A stretch of 27,030 nt of DNA from an uncultured Butyricicoccus sp. Lineage in GTDB: Bacteria; Bacillota; Clostridia; Oscillospirales; Butyricicoccaceae. The notes under the pieces were generated by a model. The model was not told where the DNA came from. It saw nothing but the letters and a program-made list of their open reading frames with translations, and did not search any database. The stretch lies in the NCBI GenBank assembly GCA_910584935.1, contig CAJUDU010000028.1:1-27030 (forward strand), in the 5' to 3' direction. Positions 14,424-23,109 of this stretch are shown here, one piece after another; the stretch's first letter is position 1, and every line of letters begins with the position of its first letter. Made by a program: the position numbers and the translations under genes.

Positions 14424-15680
14424 TTATTTTTTATTTTGTTTCATCAGTTTATCTGCGGCAAGCAAAATCCCTGCTTTACCAGAAGCATATGTTAACCCAC
14501 CCTGCATATAGCATACATATGGTTCACGCATAGGTGCATCAGCGGAAAGTTCAATTGATGCCCCTTGCACAAATGCACCCGCTGCCATAATCACAGGGTC
14601 ATCATACCCTGGCATTGCCCATGGTTCCGGCGTCACGTAAGAATCAACTGCCGCGCCAGCTTGTATCCCTTCGCAAAACCGCCGCAATGGTTCTGGTGCG
14701 CCAAACGCAATGGTCTGGATAATATCATATCGCGGGGTTTCGGGCAGCGGATCTACGGTGAAACCCAAGTCCTCCATAACCTGTGCACAGAAAATTGCTG
14801 TTTTTATCGCCTGCATTGTGATATGTGGCGCCAGAAACAGCCCTTGAAATAACATCCGGTTTTGCCCCATGGTACAGCCGCATTCGCCGCCAATCCCTGG
14901 TGCTGTCAGTCGGTATGCTGCATTTTCCACCAAATCAGCACGTCCAACAATATAACCGCCTGTCGGCGCAAGCCCGCCGCCTGGATTCTTAATCAGCGAA
15001 CCTGCACATAAATCCGCCCCAACCACAGTCGGTTCTAATGTTTCAGTAAATTCGCCATAACAGTTATCCACCAAAATCGCGGCATTGGGATTGACCGCTT
15101 TTATGGTATCACAAATTTCGGCAATCTGCTTACAAGATAAGGTTTGGCGCACCGCATAGCCTCGCGAACGCTGAATGAACACCAATTTAATCTTGGTATC
15201 TGCTGCCGCCTGCCGGATGGCAGTAAGGTCTGGCAAACCATCTTGTAAATCCACTTGACGGTAAGCAATGTCATACCGTTTCATGCTGCCTGCGCAATCA
15301 CCTGTAATGGTATTCATTAAAGTATCATAAGGTGCGCCGGTTACACTTAAAATGGTATCTCCTGACTGTACCGCTGAAAATAGGGCGCAGGATAACGCAT
15401 GGGTGCCATTGACAAAGCCAATGCGCACAAGCCCTGCCTGTGCGCCAAAAATATCCGCATAAATTTTATCCAGCGTATCCCTTCCCTGGTCATCATATCC
15501 ATAACCAGTTGTTCCAGCAAACATGGTGTCAGATACCCGGTGGCGATGAAATGCGCTTAATACTTTTTCTGTATTCCGGTCGCAAATTTGTTCAAGCCGC
15601 GCAAAATAAGGCGCAATTTTGCGCTCAGCCGCATGGCCGAGCGCATATGTTTGTTCTGATATGCCCAAATAATTTTCCAT
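14424..15680 (-). CDS. Methionine gamma-lyase family PLP enzyme (aluminium-resistance-protein family)
   Basis: This encodes 418 residues from ATG 15680; a TTG at 15698 is possible, and neither has a strong ribosome binding site. It belongs to the fold-type I PLP enzymes related to Cys/Met metabolism that are annotated as methionine gamma-lyase family or aluminium resistance protein. Seen here are F-A-G-T-T-G-Y-G-Y-D-D, F-V-N-G-T-H-A-L, a V-D-N-C-Y-G-E-F segment with the ring-nitrogen aspartate, and S-L-I-K-N-P-G-G-G with the likely PLP lysine at about residue 231. The true reaction in this family is poorly defined. It is the last gene of the leftward run, 24 bases after the exported protein, and ends at the bidirectional terminator. 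Confidence 0.85.
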   Translation of the reverse strand: MENYLGISEQTYALGHAAERKIAPYFARLEQICDRNTEKVLSAFHRHRVSDTMFAGTTGYGYDDQGRDTLDKIYADIFGAQAGLVRIGFVNGTHALSCALFSAVQSGDTILSVTGAPYDTLMNTITGDCAGSMKRYDIAYRQVDLQDGLPDLTAIRQAAADTKIKLVFIQRSRGYAVRQTLSCKQIAEICDTIKAVNPNAAILVDNCYGEFTETLEPTVVGADLCAGSLIKNPGGGLAPTGGYIVGRADLVENAAYRLTAPGIGGECGCTMGQNRMLFQGLFLAPHITMQAIKTAIFCAQVMEDLGFTVDPLPETPRYDIIQTIAFGAPEPLRRFCEGIQAGAAVDSYVTPEPWAMPGYDDPVIMAAGAFVQGASIELSADAPMREPYVCYMQGGLTYASGKAGILLAADKLMKQNKK

Positions 15681-15704
15681 AAATATAAAAACACCCAAAC
15701 TTAT

Positions 15705-16475
15705 TTAATTTAATTTATTTTCTGTACCGTAAACTGGTACAAATTCACCAGGCAAGATAAACAAGGCATCCAGCGGCTGTTCCGCACTGACAGCGACATC
15801 CACCGCACGGGTCATTTTGCCATCCTGTGAAAAGGAGGCAGTCCGTAACAGCCCAGTCTGCACGGAGATCTTATAAATACCAATATTTGTACCATCCTGG
15901 GTATCTACCGTAATGAACAGTTCTTCCCCTTCCTGCACCAAAGCCGCACCAATGATTTGCTCTGGCGGCAAAGCACAAACTGTTTCATAAGTCGGCAGCA
16001 TTGCCTGTTGATCGGTGGTAAAATCCCCTTGCACGCCCTGATAATAACGTCCTGCCCCATTGCGCCAAGCATAATATACACCATTATATAATAATTCGGT
16101 ATATTCTGCTGTGCCTGTTTGGGACAAATGGTCAATTCGGTGCGCACCATTGCGCACCGACAACCGGCTGACCCGGATACCAGAAGTTTCACCATAATAA
16201 AGCCGACTAGTCACAGTAGCAATATAACTTTCCGCCCGTGACAGACTGGCGATCACGCGCTGGACATTATTGGGATCAATTTGAACACCGCCCATGATTT
16301 CCATATTGCGTCCAGCAATTTTATCTGTTTCAGAAGGCTGCGCCTGCCCGGATAAATATGCAATTTGAGATTCATCTGGGCGGTATGCCGCTGTTGATAA
16401 AAACAGGCTTAAAAAGAGCGCACCAACCAGCAATAATGCACCAATTGCCGCAATTAAAGGGGCTTTTAATTTCAT
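15705..16475 (-). CDS. Exported or membrane-anchored protein of unknown function
   Basis: This encodes 256 residues. The start ATG 16475 overlaps the epimerase stop by four bases (ATGA), so it is translationally coupled. Residues about 7-30 are a strong hydrophobic segment (A-A-I-G-A-L-L-L-V-G-A-L-F-L) after a short K-L-K N-terminus, indicating a signal anchor or signal peptide without a lipobox. The rest is a hydrophilic, beta-rich extracellular domain containing L-Y-N-G-V-Y-Y-A-W-R-N-G and Y-Y-Q-G-V-Q-G. I recognise no family. Its place behind the tagO-like and epimerase genes suggests a role at the cell envelope, but that is inference. Confidence 0.75.
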   Translation of the reverse strand: MKLKAPLIAAIGALLLVGALFLSLFLSTAAYRPDESQIAYLSGQAQPSETDKIAGRNMEIMGGVQIDPNNVQRVIASLSRAESYIATVTSRLYYGETSGIRVSRLSVRNGAHRIDHLSQTGTAEYTELLYNGVYYAWRNGAGRYYQGVQGDFTTDQQAMLPTYETVCALPPEQIIGAALVQEGEELFITVDTQDGTNIGIYKISVQTGLLRTASFSQDGKMTRAVDVAVSAEQPLDALFILPGEFVPVYGTENKLN

Positions 16476-17620
16476 GGGACAAAAGGTTCCGGCGCATCTG
16501 CCCGTTTGCCGAAATACTGTTCAATTGCCTGCACGATACGTTGTGAAGTTTTTCCATCACCATAAGGATTAACCGCATGTGCCATTGCTTCATAGGCTTC
16601 TCTGCTGTCAAACAGAGTGGATGCCATTTGCAATATTGTTTGTTCCTCTACACCTGCCAATTTTACTGTACCGGCTTCTATGGCTTCAGGGCGTTCAGTT
16701 TCCCGCCGCAACACCAATACAGGTTTGCCCAGTCCTGGGGCTTCCTCCTGCAAACCACCTGAATCAGTCATCACAAAATAGCATCGTGCCATTAAGTTAT
16801 GCATTTCATCCACCGCAAGCGGTGCAATCAAATGGATATTAGGATTACCACCCAAGAATTTTTCAGCAGTTTCACGCACATAAGGGCTTAGATGTACAGG
16901 ATAGACAAACTGTGCATCTGGATATTGCGCTGAAAGACGCGCAATAGCACGGCAAATATTTTCCATAGCTTCGCCATAATTCTCACGTCGGTGGGCAGTA
17001 ACTAGAATCACACGGTTTTTCTGAAAATCCAACGTCTGCAAAGCAGCATCACGGAACTTGAAATCAGGTTTTACAGTTAATCCAATTGCATCCACCACTG
17101 TATTACCACAAACAAAGACCCCGTTGGTAATGTATTCTTTTGCAAGATTTTGTTGGTTCCGAACCGTTGGGGCAAAATGCAAAGACGCAATCTGTCCAAC
17201 CAATTTCCGGTTCATCTCCTCTGGAAAAGGAGAATACTTATCAAACGTGCGCAAGCCAGCTTCCACATGACCAACTGGAATTTTATGATAAAAAGCAGCA
17301 AGCGCTCCCGCAAAGGTTGTAGATGTATCGCCATGAACAAGGATAATATCCGGTTTTGCCTGTTCCAACACACCATCCAGCCCGCGCAGTGCTTTTTCCG
17401 TAATTGTGGCAAGGGTTTGACGCGGTTCCATAATATCTAGGTCATAATCCGGCTTTATCTGAAAGATATCCAGCACTTGGTCAAGCATTTGCCGGTGCTG
17501 CGCCGTTACACAAACAACGCTTTGGATATTCGGGCATTTTTCTAATGCATGAATAAGCGGCGCCATTTTAATGGCTTCTGGACGAGTGCCGAATATTGTC
17601 ATCACCTTAATGCTTTCCAT
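16472..17620 (-). CDS. wecB/mnaA: UDP-N-acetylglucosamine 2-epimerase, non-hydrolysing
   Basis: This encodes 382 residues from ATG 17620, chosen because AGGAGG lies six bases upstream. It interconverts UDP-GlcNAc and UDP-ManNAc, which supplies ManNAc for teichoic-acid linkage units and capsular polymers. Family motifs are present: G-T-R-P-E-A-I-K-M-A-P at the N-terminus, V-H-G-D-T-S-T, H-V-E-A-G-L-R-T with F-P-E-E-x-N-R, T-A-H-R-R-E-N, and D-S-G-G-L-Q-E-E-A. Its start lies 14 bases inside the tagO-like gene and its stop overlaps the next start, so the three genes form one tight operon. Presence beside a tagO-like gene supports wall glycopolymer synthesis. Confidence 0.93.
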   Translation of the reverse strand: MESIKVMTIFGTRPEAIKMAPLIHALEKCPNIQSVVCVTAQHRQMLDQVLDIFQIKPDYDLDIMEPRQTLATITEKALRGLDGVLEQAKPDIILVHGDTSTTFAGALAAFYHKIPVGHVEAGLRTFDKYSPFPEEMNRKLVGQIASLHFAPTVRNQQNLAKEYITNGVFVCGNTVVDAIGLTVKPDFKFRDAALQTLDFQKNRVILVTAHRRENYGEAMENICRAIARLSAQYPDAQFVYPVHLSPYVRETAEKFLGGNPNIHLIAPLAVDEMHNLMARCYFVMTDSGGLQEEAPGLGKPVLVLRRETERPEAIEAGTVKLAGVEEQTILQMASTLFDSREAYEAMAHAVNPYGDGKTSQRIVQAIEQYFGKRADAPEPFVP

Positions 17621-18737
17621 TATTTTCCTCCTCATGCGATTCTTTGGTTTTAGAACTTGCTTCATTTAATAGCTGCTGCACACGCGCGCGCGATGCACGC
17701 CGCCGGTTCACCAATATCCAACCGCCAACACAAACCGCCAATATCACAGACAACAATAACAGCATTGCTTTTGCTTCGCCGCTGGTCGTCAGCACAACAG
17801 CAGCAAGACCCAGTGTACCGCTGACGGCATATAAAATCGCAACCGCTTGTTTCACATTGAAACCCATATCCACCAACCGATGATGCACATGCCCACGGTC
17901 TGGACTCATTGGGCTGCGCCCTTCCATTACACGGCGGGTAATGGCAGAAATGGTATCAAAAATCGGCAAGCCTAAAATCAGCAGCGGCACCGCAAAAGAT
18001 ATGACCGCATAAAACTTAAAGAAACCGCTAATTGACATGGTTGCCAGCATAAAGCCAAGGAATGTGGAACCAGTATCACCCATAAAAATTTCAGCAGGGT
18101 TAAAATTATATGGCATAAAGCCCAAACAAGCGCCTGTCAGACATGCCATCACAATTGCAACCCCAATTTCATTGTTCAGCAAACCAACTGCAAGCATGGT
18201 CAGCGACGCAATTGATGATACACCAACCGCAAGCCCATCCAGCCCATCAATCAAATTGACTGCATTCGTGATGCCGACAATCCAGATAATTGTAACCGGA
18301 ATGGAGAATATACCAAGGAAAAAATATGGGCTGCTAGAAAATGGATTAAAGCTGGTAAATACTTTAATTTGCAGCCCACCCACACAAACCGGGATTGCTG
18401 CGGCAATAATTTGCACCACAAATTTAAATTTTGCGCCAAGCGCAAGCACATCATCAAAGATACCGAGCACCACAATCAGCATGGAGCCAAGCAAGATGCT
18501 GAGCATTTGCATATCAAAGCGATAAAATACCAAAATCGCACCTAAAAAACCGATAAAAATCGCCAACCCGCCCAACCGCGGGATCGGTTTTTTGTGCATA
18601 CGGCGGTTATCCTTTGGCACGTCTATTGCGCCAATCGCATAAGCAAACCGTTTGACAAGCGGTGTCAGCATATAAGCCAGCACGCCAGACAATACAAATG
18701 CACCAATGATTGTCCAGATAACCTGATATTCTGACAT
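17607..18737 (-). CDS. tagO: Undecaprenyl-phosphate GlcNAc-1-phosphate transferase (TagO/WecA/MraY family)
   Basis: This encodes 376 residues from ATG 18737, with GAGAGGA upstream. It is a polytopic membrane enzyme with about ten hydrophobic spans that moves a sugar phosphate from a UDP-sugar to the undecaprenyl carrier at the inner face of the membrane. Motifs of the family are P-K-D-N-R-R-M-H-K-K-P with P-R-L-G-G, a G-I-F-D-D-V-L-A-L-G-A catalytic stretch, N-L-I-D-G-L-D-G-L-A, M-G-D-T-G-S, and R-G-H-V-H-H-R-L. The HHR-type loop fits WecA/TagO better than MraY. The C-terminal tail is charged (rich in K and E). It overlaps the epimerase and is 68 bases downstream of trpS. The symbol tagO rests on context. 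Confidence 0.9.
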   Translation of the reverse strand: MSEYQVIWTIIGAFVLSGVLAYMLTPLVKRFAYAIGAIDVPKDNRRMHKKPIPRLGGLAIFIGFLGAILVFYRFDMQMLSILLGSMLIVVLGIFDDVLALGAKFKFVVQIIAAAIPVCVGGLQIKVFTSFNPFSSSPYFFLGIFSIPVTIIWIVGITNAVNLIDGLDGLAVGVSSIASLTMLAVGLLNNEIGVAIVMACLTGACLGFMPYNFNPAEIFMGDTGSTFLGFMLATMSISGFFKFYAVISFAVPLLILGLPIFDTISAITRRVMEGRSPMSPDRGHVHHRLVDMGFNVKQAVAILYAVSGTLGLAAVVLTTSGEAKAMLLLLSVILAVCVGGWILVNRRRASRARVQQLLNEASSKTKESHEEENNGKH

Positions 18738-18805
18738 TATTTCAAAATCCTCTCAATCATATATGACAAAGTTTTATTTGCACTTTTATAAATGGCAAAT
18801 CTTTT

Positions 18806-19801
18806 TTATCGCTTCACAAAGCCAACTTTCCGATAAACCTTGTCCATCGTCTTTCGTGCAAGATAACTGGCCTTTGCTGCGCCAGCACGATAAACCTGCT
18901 CCAAATAATCTTTATTTTTCAGCAAGTCTTCGGTTTTTGTCCGGATGGGGCGCAATAATTCTACAACTGCTTGCCCAACCGCAGGTTTAAAATCACCATA
19001 ACCTTTGCCAGCAAATTCTGCTTCTACTGCTTCGGTTGTTTGCCCTGTGGCAAGCGCATAAATGGAAATCAAATTGGATACACCAGGCTTATCATCTGCC
19101 ACAATAATACGGCTGTCAGAATCAGTTACAGCACGTTTAAATTTACGCATAATATCTTCTGGCTTGTCCATCAGCAGGATAAATCCATTCTGGTTTTCGT
19201 CGGATTTACTCATTTTGCGAACCGGATCAGCCAGGCTCATGATTTTTGCCCCGGTTTTCGGGATGTAAGGTTCAGGCATAACAAAAGTATCCGGATGGAT
19301 GCCATTAAATCGCTGGACGATATTGCGTGCAAGTTCCACGTGCTGCCGCTGGTCTACGCCAACTGGCACCATATCCGTTTGATACAGCAGGATATCCGCC
19401 GCCATTAAAACAGGGTAGTCAAACAATCCAACATTGACATTATCCGTGTGTTTTGCAGATTTATCCTTAAACTGGGTCATACGTGAAGCTTCCCCAAACA
19501 TCGTAAAACAGTTGAGTACCCATGCAAGTTCAGCATGGGCTGGCACATGGCTTTGCACAAACAAAATGCTTTTTTCTGGGTCTAAGCCGCAGGCAATATA
19601 TTGCGCAAGCACTTCAAGCGTTTGGCGGCGCAGTGCAGCGGGTTCTTGGCGCACGGTAATTGCGTGCATATCCACAACACAATAAATGCAGTTATATTCC
19701 TCCTGAAGAAGCTGGAAATTTTTAATTGCCCCTAAATAATTGCCAAGGGTCAACTTACCAGAAGGCTGCACCCCAGAAAAGATTGTTTTTTTATCGCTCA
19801 T
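18806..19801 (-). CDS. trpS: Tryptophan-tRNA ligase
   Basis: This encodes 331 residues from ATG 19801, with AAGGAAG upstream. It charges tRNA-Trp, a cytosolic class I synthetase. The class signature is complete: P-S-G-K-L-T-L-G-N-Y-L-G-A (HIGH-type) near the N-terminus, V-D-M-H-A-I-T, P-V-G-V-D-Q-R-Q-H in the middle, and K-M-S-K-S before residue 200. The length is normal for bacterial TrpRS. A good promoter (19867-19895) begins so close to the ATG that the leader is only about 60 bases, too short for a T-box. It may also carry transcription into the tagO-like operon, since no terminator is seen between them. Confidence 0.97.
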   Translation of the reverse strand: MSDKKTIFSGVQPSGKLTLGNYLGAIKNFQLLQEEYNCIYCVVDMHAITVRQEPAALRRQTLEVLAQYIACGLDPEKSILFVQSHVPAHAELAWVLNCFTMFGEASRMTQFKDKSAKHTDNVNVGLFDYPVLMAADILLYQTDMVPVGVDQRQHVELARNIVQRFNGIHPDTFVMPEPYIPKTGAKIMSLADPVRKMSKSDENQNGFILLMDKPEDIMRKFKRAVTDSDSRIIVADDKPGVSNLISIYALATGQTTEAVEAEFAGKGYGDFKPAVGQAVVELLRPIRTKTEDLLKNKDYLEQVYRAGAAKASYLARKTMDKVYRKVGFVKR

Positions 19802-19866
19802 TTTTATGACTACTTCCTTTGCTCTATTGAAGATGATATGGCATATCAGTTGCTATACCTATTTTT

Positions 19867-19895
19867 ATCATATCATAAACTGGCGCAAGTTGCAA
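19867..19895 (-). promoter_or_regulatory. Promoter of trpS
   Basis: Read leftward: TTGCAA (19895-19890), 17 bases, TATGAT (19872-19867). It ends 65 bases before the trpS ATG. Confidence 0.7.
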
Positions 19896-20007
19896 CGCTA
19901 TGGCTGCTTTTTCCCACAGAAATCAATTTTATATGGTTTAACACAGTTTACATCATTAAATGCCGATATTTTCTTTTTTGAAATTCCGGCAATTTTAAAC
20001 CAGCAGA

Positions 20008-20036
20008 TTGAATTGCATCCTCACCCATGCTATAAT
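20008..20036 (+). promoter_or_regulatory. Distal rightward promoter before glpK
   Basis: TTGAAT, 17 bases, TATAAT. It lies 46 bases before a 27-residue frame and about 190 bases before glpK. Nothing else is seen in the gap between trpS and glpK (19802-20226) apart from the promoters and that frame. Confidence 0.6.
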
Positions 20037-20081
20037 CAAACTAACAAACCGCATTTTGATTGAAAATCTGAAAAAACAAGG

Positions 20082-20165
20082 ATGAAGGACGCATACAATC
20101 AAGTGCCAGTGGAATATATTGAAGGGCATATGGCGCATGGATGGTGCAAGATGATTCCCATTTGA
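20082..20165 (+). CDS. Possible small ORF upstream of glpK (27 residues)
   Basis: ATG 20082 has AAGG directly in front, which is poor spacing, and runs to TGA 20163-20165. The peptide (Q-V-P-V-E-Y-I-E-G-H-M-A-H-G-W-C-K) looks protein-like and follows a good promoter. It may be a leader peptide or the remnant of a gene. I recognise no family. Confidence 0.25.
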   Translation: MKDAYNQVPVEYIEGHMAHGWCKMIPI

Positions 20166-20191
20166 CAACATCCCTGTACAAACGGTATCAT
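20162..20191 (+). promoter_or_regulatory. Proximal promoter of glpK
   Basis: TTGACA, 18 bases, TATCAT, 35 bases before the ATG at 20227. Together with the promoter at 20008 it gives tandem starts for glycerol kinase. Confidence 0.65.
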
Positions 20192-20226
20192 AAGACCATA
20201 TTCATTTGGAAAGAGGGATTTTTGCT

Positions 20227-21711
20227 ATGAACCAATTTATTTTGGCACTCGACCAAGGCACAACCAGTTCCCGCGCCATTTTATTTGACCAAGACCAACA
20301 TATGATTGCTTCTGCCCAGCGGGAAACTTCCCAGATTTATCCGCGTGAAGGCTGGGTCGAACAAAACCCAATGGAAATCTACTCCACACAATATGCCGTG
20401 ATGATGGAGGTGCTTGCTGCAGCTGGCGTTTCCAGCCAGGATATTGCTGCTATTGGCATTACCAATCAGCGTGAAACAACAATCCTTTGGGATCGTGCCA
20501 CAGGTATACCAATTTATAATGCCATTGTTTGGCAATGCCGCCGTACTGCGGCGATTGTGGATGATTTATGTGCGAAGGGATTGCGGGATTACATCCGTCA
20601 AACAACTGGGCTAATCCCTGATGCTTATTTCTCTGGCACCAAAATCAAATGGATTCTTGACCATGTTGATGGCGCGCGCGAAAAAGCAAAACGTGGGGAT
20701 ATCCTATTTGGCACTGTGGATAGCTGGCTGGTTTGGAAATTAACAGGCGGAAAAGTCCATATCACTGATGCAACCAACGCATCCCGCACCATGATTTATA
20801 ACATCCATACGCTGAATTGGGATGATACCTTGCTGAATGCACTGGATATCCCCCGTGCCATGCTGCCCAAAGTTTGCCCTTCCAGCATGATTTATGGAAC
20901 AGTCCCCCTCCCTGGAGCAGAAGTCCCGATTGCTGGCATTGCCGGCGACCAGCAGGCTGCTTTATTTGGACAAACTTGTTTTTCTGCTGGTGATGTGAAA
21001 AATACTTATGGCACAGGCTGTTTCCTACTGATGAATACCGGAAATGAGGCGGTTGCCAGTGAAAATGGGCTGCTTACCACCATTGCGATACAAATTGGTG
21101 ATGAAGTTCAATATGCACTTGAAGGAAGCGTCTTTGTTGGTGGTGCCGTCATCCAGTGGCTGCGGGATGAACTGCGGTTTTTTCGCGAAAGCTGTGACGC
21201 AGAATATTATGCCACAAAAGTTGCGGATACAGGCGGCGTATACCTAGTGCCTGCTTTCACTGGGCTTGGCGCACCACATTGGGATATGTATGCACGGGGC
21301 TGCCTGATTGGGTTGACCCGCGGCACAACACGAGAACATATCATCCGTGCCGCACAGGAATCCATTGCATACCAATGTAATGATTTGCTTCACGCGATGT
21401 CTCGCGACTGCAATGCGCCGCTGACAGCATTACGTGTAGATGGCGGCGCAAGCCGGGACAGCTTTTTGATGCAGTTCCAAGCTGATATTTCCTATTATCC
21501 AATTTGCCGCCCTGTAATAAAGGAAACGACTGCACTGGGTGCAGCTTATCTCGCTGGGCTTGCTGTGGGCATTTGGTCAAACCGGGGAGAATTGCGCGAC
21601 TTATGGCGCTGTGATCAAACATATCAGCCTGCAATGCCAGAATCCCGCCGAATGGCATTGCTTTCCGGCTGGGAAAAAGCAGTTGAGCGCAGTTTGGGCT
21701 GGGCAAAATAA
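20227..21711 (+). CDS. glpK: Glycerol kinase
   Basis: This encodes 494 residues from ATG 20227, about ten bases after GAGGGA; the frame extends upstream to 20206 without need. It phosphorylates glycerol with ATP to sn-glycerol 3-phosphate in the cytosol. FGGY-family features are clear: L-D-Q-G-T-T-S-S-R-A at the N-terminus, T-N-Q-R-E-T, A-I-V-W-Q-C-R-R, a central G-I-A-G-D-Q-Q-A-A-L-F-G-Q, Y-G-T-G-C-F, and G-L-G-A-P-H-W-D. The length is standard. No glpF or glpD lies beside it, so it stands alone with tandem promoters. The next gene, 26 bases later, may be cotranscribed as no terminator intervenes. Confidence 0.97.
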   Translation: MNQFILALDQGTTSSRAILFDQDQHMIASAQRETSQIYPREGWVEQNPMEIYSTQYAVMMEVLAAAGVSSQDIAAIGITNQRETTILWDRATGIPIYNAIVWQCRRTAAIVDDLCAKGLRDYIRQTTGLIPDAYFSGTKIKWILDHVDGAREKAKRGDILFGTVDSWLVWKLTGGKVHITDATNASRTMIYNIHTLNWDDTLLNALDIPRAMLPKVCPSSMIYGTVPLPGAEVPIAGIAGDQQAALFGQTCFSAGDVKNTYGTGCFLLMNTGNEAVASENGLLTTIAIQIGDEVQYALEGSVFVGGAVIQWLRDELRFFRESCDAEYYATKVADTGGVYLVPAFTGLGAPHWDMYARGCLIGLTRGTTREHIIRAAQESIAYQCNDLLHAMSRDCNAPLTALRVDGGASRDSFLMQFQADISYYPICRPVIKETTALGAAYLAGLAVGIWSNRGELRDLWRCDQTYQPAMPESRRMALLSGWEKAVERSLGWAK

Positions 21712-21737
21712 AACCACATTTTTACGGAGGTGTTTTT

Positions 21738-22241
21738 ATGCCATGGTGTCCGCATTGCCGGGTAGAATACCGGCAGGGATTTACCCATTGCGCCGATTGC
21801 GGCGCAATGCTTACTGATACACTTGGTCCCCAACCTGTCGATATCTGCCGCCCTGCACAGCCTGTGCCGCTTACCCACAATGCAACAACTTTTGAAGCAG
21901 ATAGTATGATAGCACTTTTACGCGGATTTGAGATACCATGTTTTTCCCAACCCAATTCTGGTGCGGAAAAATTATATACTGGCATCTCTCTTGCAGGGGA
22001 AACCGTTTTTGTCGAACAATCACAGCTTATGCAGGCAAAAGAAATCATCCGCGGCTATCAGAAAGGCGGCGCAAAGCTTGACGCCGATGATGTATCCGCC
22101 TTAACCGAAAAAGCACCGCCAGATGAATCACCAGAAGAATCCGCTGCATTGCTCCCCTCATGGGTAATCCAACTATTGGTTGTGTTGCTGGCGCTCCCCT
22201 TTTTGGCTTCTCTGTTACTGCCACGTCTTTTCCGCCCTTAA
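21738..22241 (+). CDS. Zinc-ribbon/DUF2007-like protein with C-terminal membrane anchor
   Basis: This encodes 167 residues from ATG 21738, with GGAGGTG nearby. The N-terminus is a zinc ribbon, C-P-H-C then C-A-D-C-G. The middle (F-E-A-D-S-M-I-A-L-L-R-G-F-E-I-P-C-F, then G-E-T-V-F-V-E-Q-S-Q-L-M-Q-A-K-E-I-I) matches the pattern of DUF2007 putative signal-transducing domains. An acidic linker (P-P-D-E-S-P-E-E-S) leads to a single hydrophobic span near the end (V-I-Q-L-L-V-V-L-L-A-L-P-F-L). The function is unknown; it is probably tail-anchored with the ribbon in the cytosol. It may be cotranscribed with glpK and ends at a bidirectional terminator. Confidence 0.75.
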   Translation: MPWCPHCRVEYRQGFTHCADCGAMLTDTLGPQPVDICRPAQPVPLTHNATTFEADSMIALLRGFEIPCFSQPNSGAEKLYTGISLAGETVFVEQSQLMQAKEIIRGYQKGGAKLDADDVSALTEKAPPDESPEESAALLPSWVIQLLVVLLALPFLASLLLPRLFRP

Positions 22242-22255
22242 TCTTGAAAAAAATA

Positions 22256-22304
22256 AAGCCTTGTTTGAGTCGCGTTTTCCTCAAACAGGGCTTATCTATT
22301 TTTA
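22256..22304. terminator. Bidirectional terminator between the DUF2007-like gene and dapB
   Basis: AAGCCTTGTTTGAG (22256-22269) pairs with CTCAAACAGGGCTT (22280-22293) over 14 positions with one wobble. A T-rich stretch follows rightward (TATTTTTATTT) and an A-run leftward, so it serves both convergent operons. Confidence 0.9.
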
Positions 22305-23063
22305 TTTAGACGCGATAACGTGTCCCATATTGTATAAACCAGGTTGTGTCTGTGCTGCCAAATAAGCAGCCGCATCCACTGCCCCAGCCGCAAAAACTTC
22401 ACGGGACAAAGCAGTATGCTTAATTTCAATCAATTCATCCCGTCCCGCAAATAAAACCGTATGTTCACCAACAATCGTGCCGCCACGCACCGTATGAATG
22501 CCGATTTCATGAGCTGGACGTTTTTCCCGACGTTCATGGCGGTCATATACATAATCTGCATCGTATGGCAGCGCCTCAGATACTGCGTCAGCAAGCATCA
22601 ATGCTGTGCCGCTGGGGGCATCCAGTTTTTGATTATGATGTTTTTCTGTAATTTCCACATCATAACCATCACCTAAAACCGCTGCACATTTTTTCAGCAA
22701 ATCCATTATCAAATTAATACCAACTGACATATTCCCTGAACGGAATACGGGGATTTTTTCTGACGCTGCACGGATTTCCTCCAGTTGTTCAGGCGAATGC
22801 CCTGTGGTGCAGATGACCACTGGTGTGCGCGTTTTGATACAGTAATGCAGAAGCTGGGTTGTAGAAGATACATTTGAAAAATCAATCACAACATCTGCCG
22901 CACCTGAAAATTCAAATGGGTCAGCATAAACCGGGAAATCACCCAATTTCACCGTATTGACATCAAACCCCGCAACAACCTTCATATTTTCTTTTCCAGC
23001 GCAAATATCAGCGATAACCCGCCCCATGCGCCCATTGCATCCTGAAAGTGCGATTTTCAGCAT
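22302..23063 (-). CDS. dapB: 4-hydroxy-tetrahydrodipicolinate reductase
   Basis: This encodes 253 residues from ATG 23063. It reduces the DapA product with NAD(P)H in the lysine/diaminopimelate pathway. The Rossmann start is S-G-C-N-G-R-M-G-R, followed by V-V-I-D-F-S and C-T-T-G-H-S. The active-site stretch is E-K-H-H-N-Q-K-L-D-A-P-S-G-T-A, complete. It is the last gene of the asd-dapA-dapB operon, 46 bases after dapA, and its stop lies at the edge of the bidirectional terminator. It is probably controlled by the upstream lysine riboswitch. In a spore former the pathway also feeds dipicolinate. Confidence 0.97.
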   Translation of the reverse strand: MLKIALSGCNGRMGRVIADICAGKENMKVVAGFDVNTVKLGDFPVYADPFEFSGAADVVIDFSNVSSTTQLLHYCIKTRTPVVICTTGHSPEQLEEIRAASEKIPVFRSGNMSVGINLIMDLLKKCAAVLGDGYDVEITEKHHNQKLDAPSGTALMLADAVSEALPYDADYVYDRHERREKRPAHEIGIHTVRGGTIVGEHTVLFAGRDELIEIKHTALSREVFAAGAVDAAAYLAAQTQPGLYNMGHVIASK

Positions 23064-23109
23064 TTTTCAAAACTCCTTGCCGTTCACATGATCCCAAATA
23101 TCTAATTCT

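Noticed and set aside
18037..18525. 162-residue rightward frame
   Set aside because: It is antisense to the well-supported tagO-like gene and has no family resemblance.
18971..19408. 145-residue rightward frame
   Set aside because: It is antisense to trpS, including the KMSKS region.
19802..19866. T-box leader for trpS
   Set aside because: The promoter lies only about 65 bases from the ATG and no T-box sequence is present.
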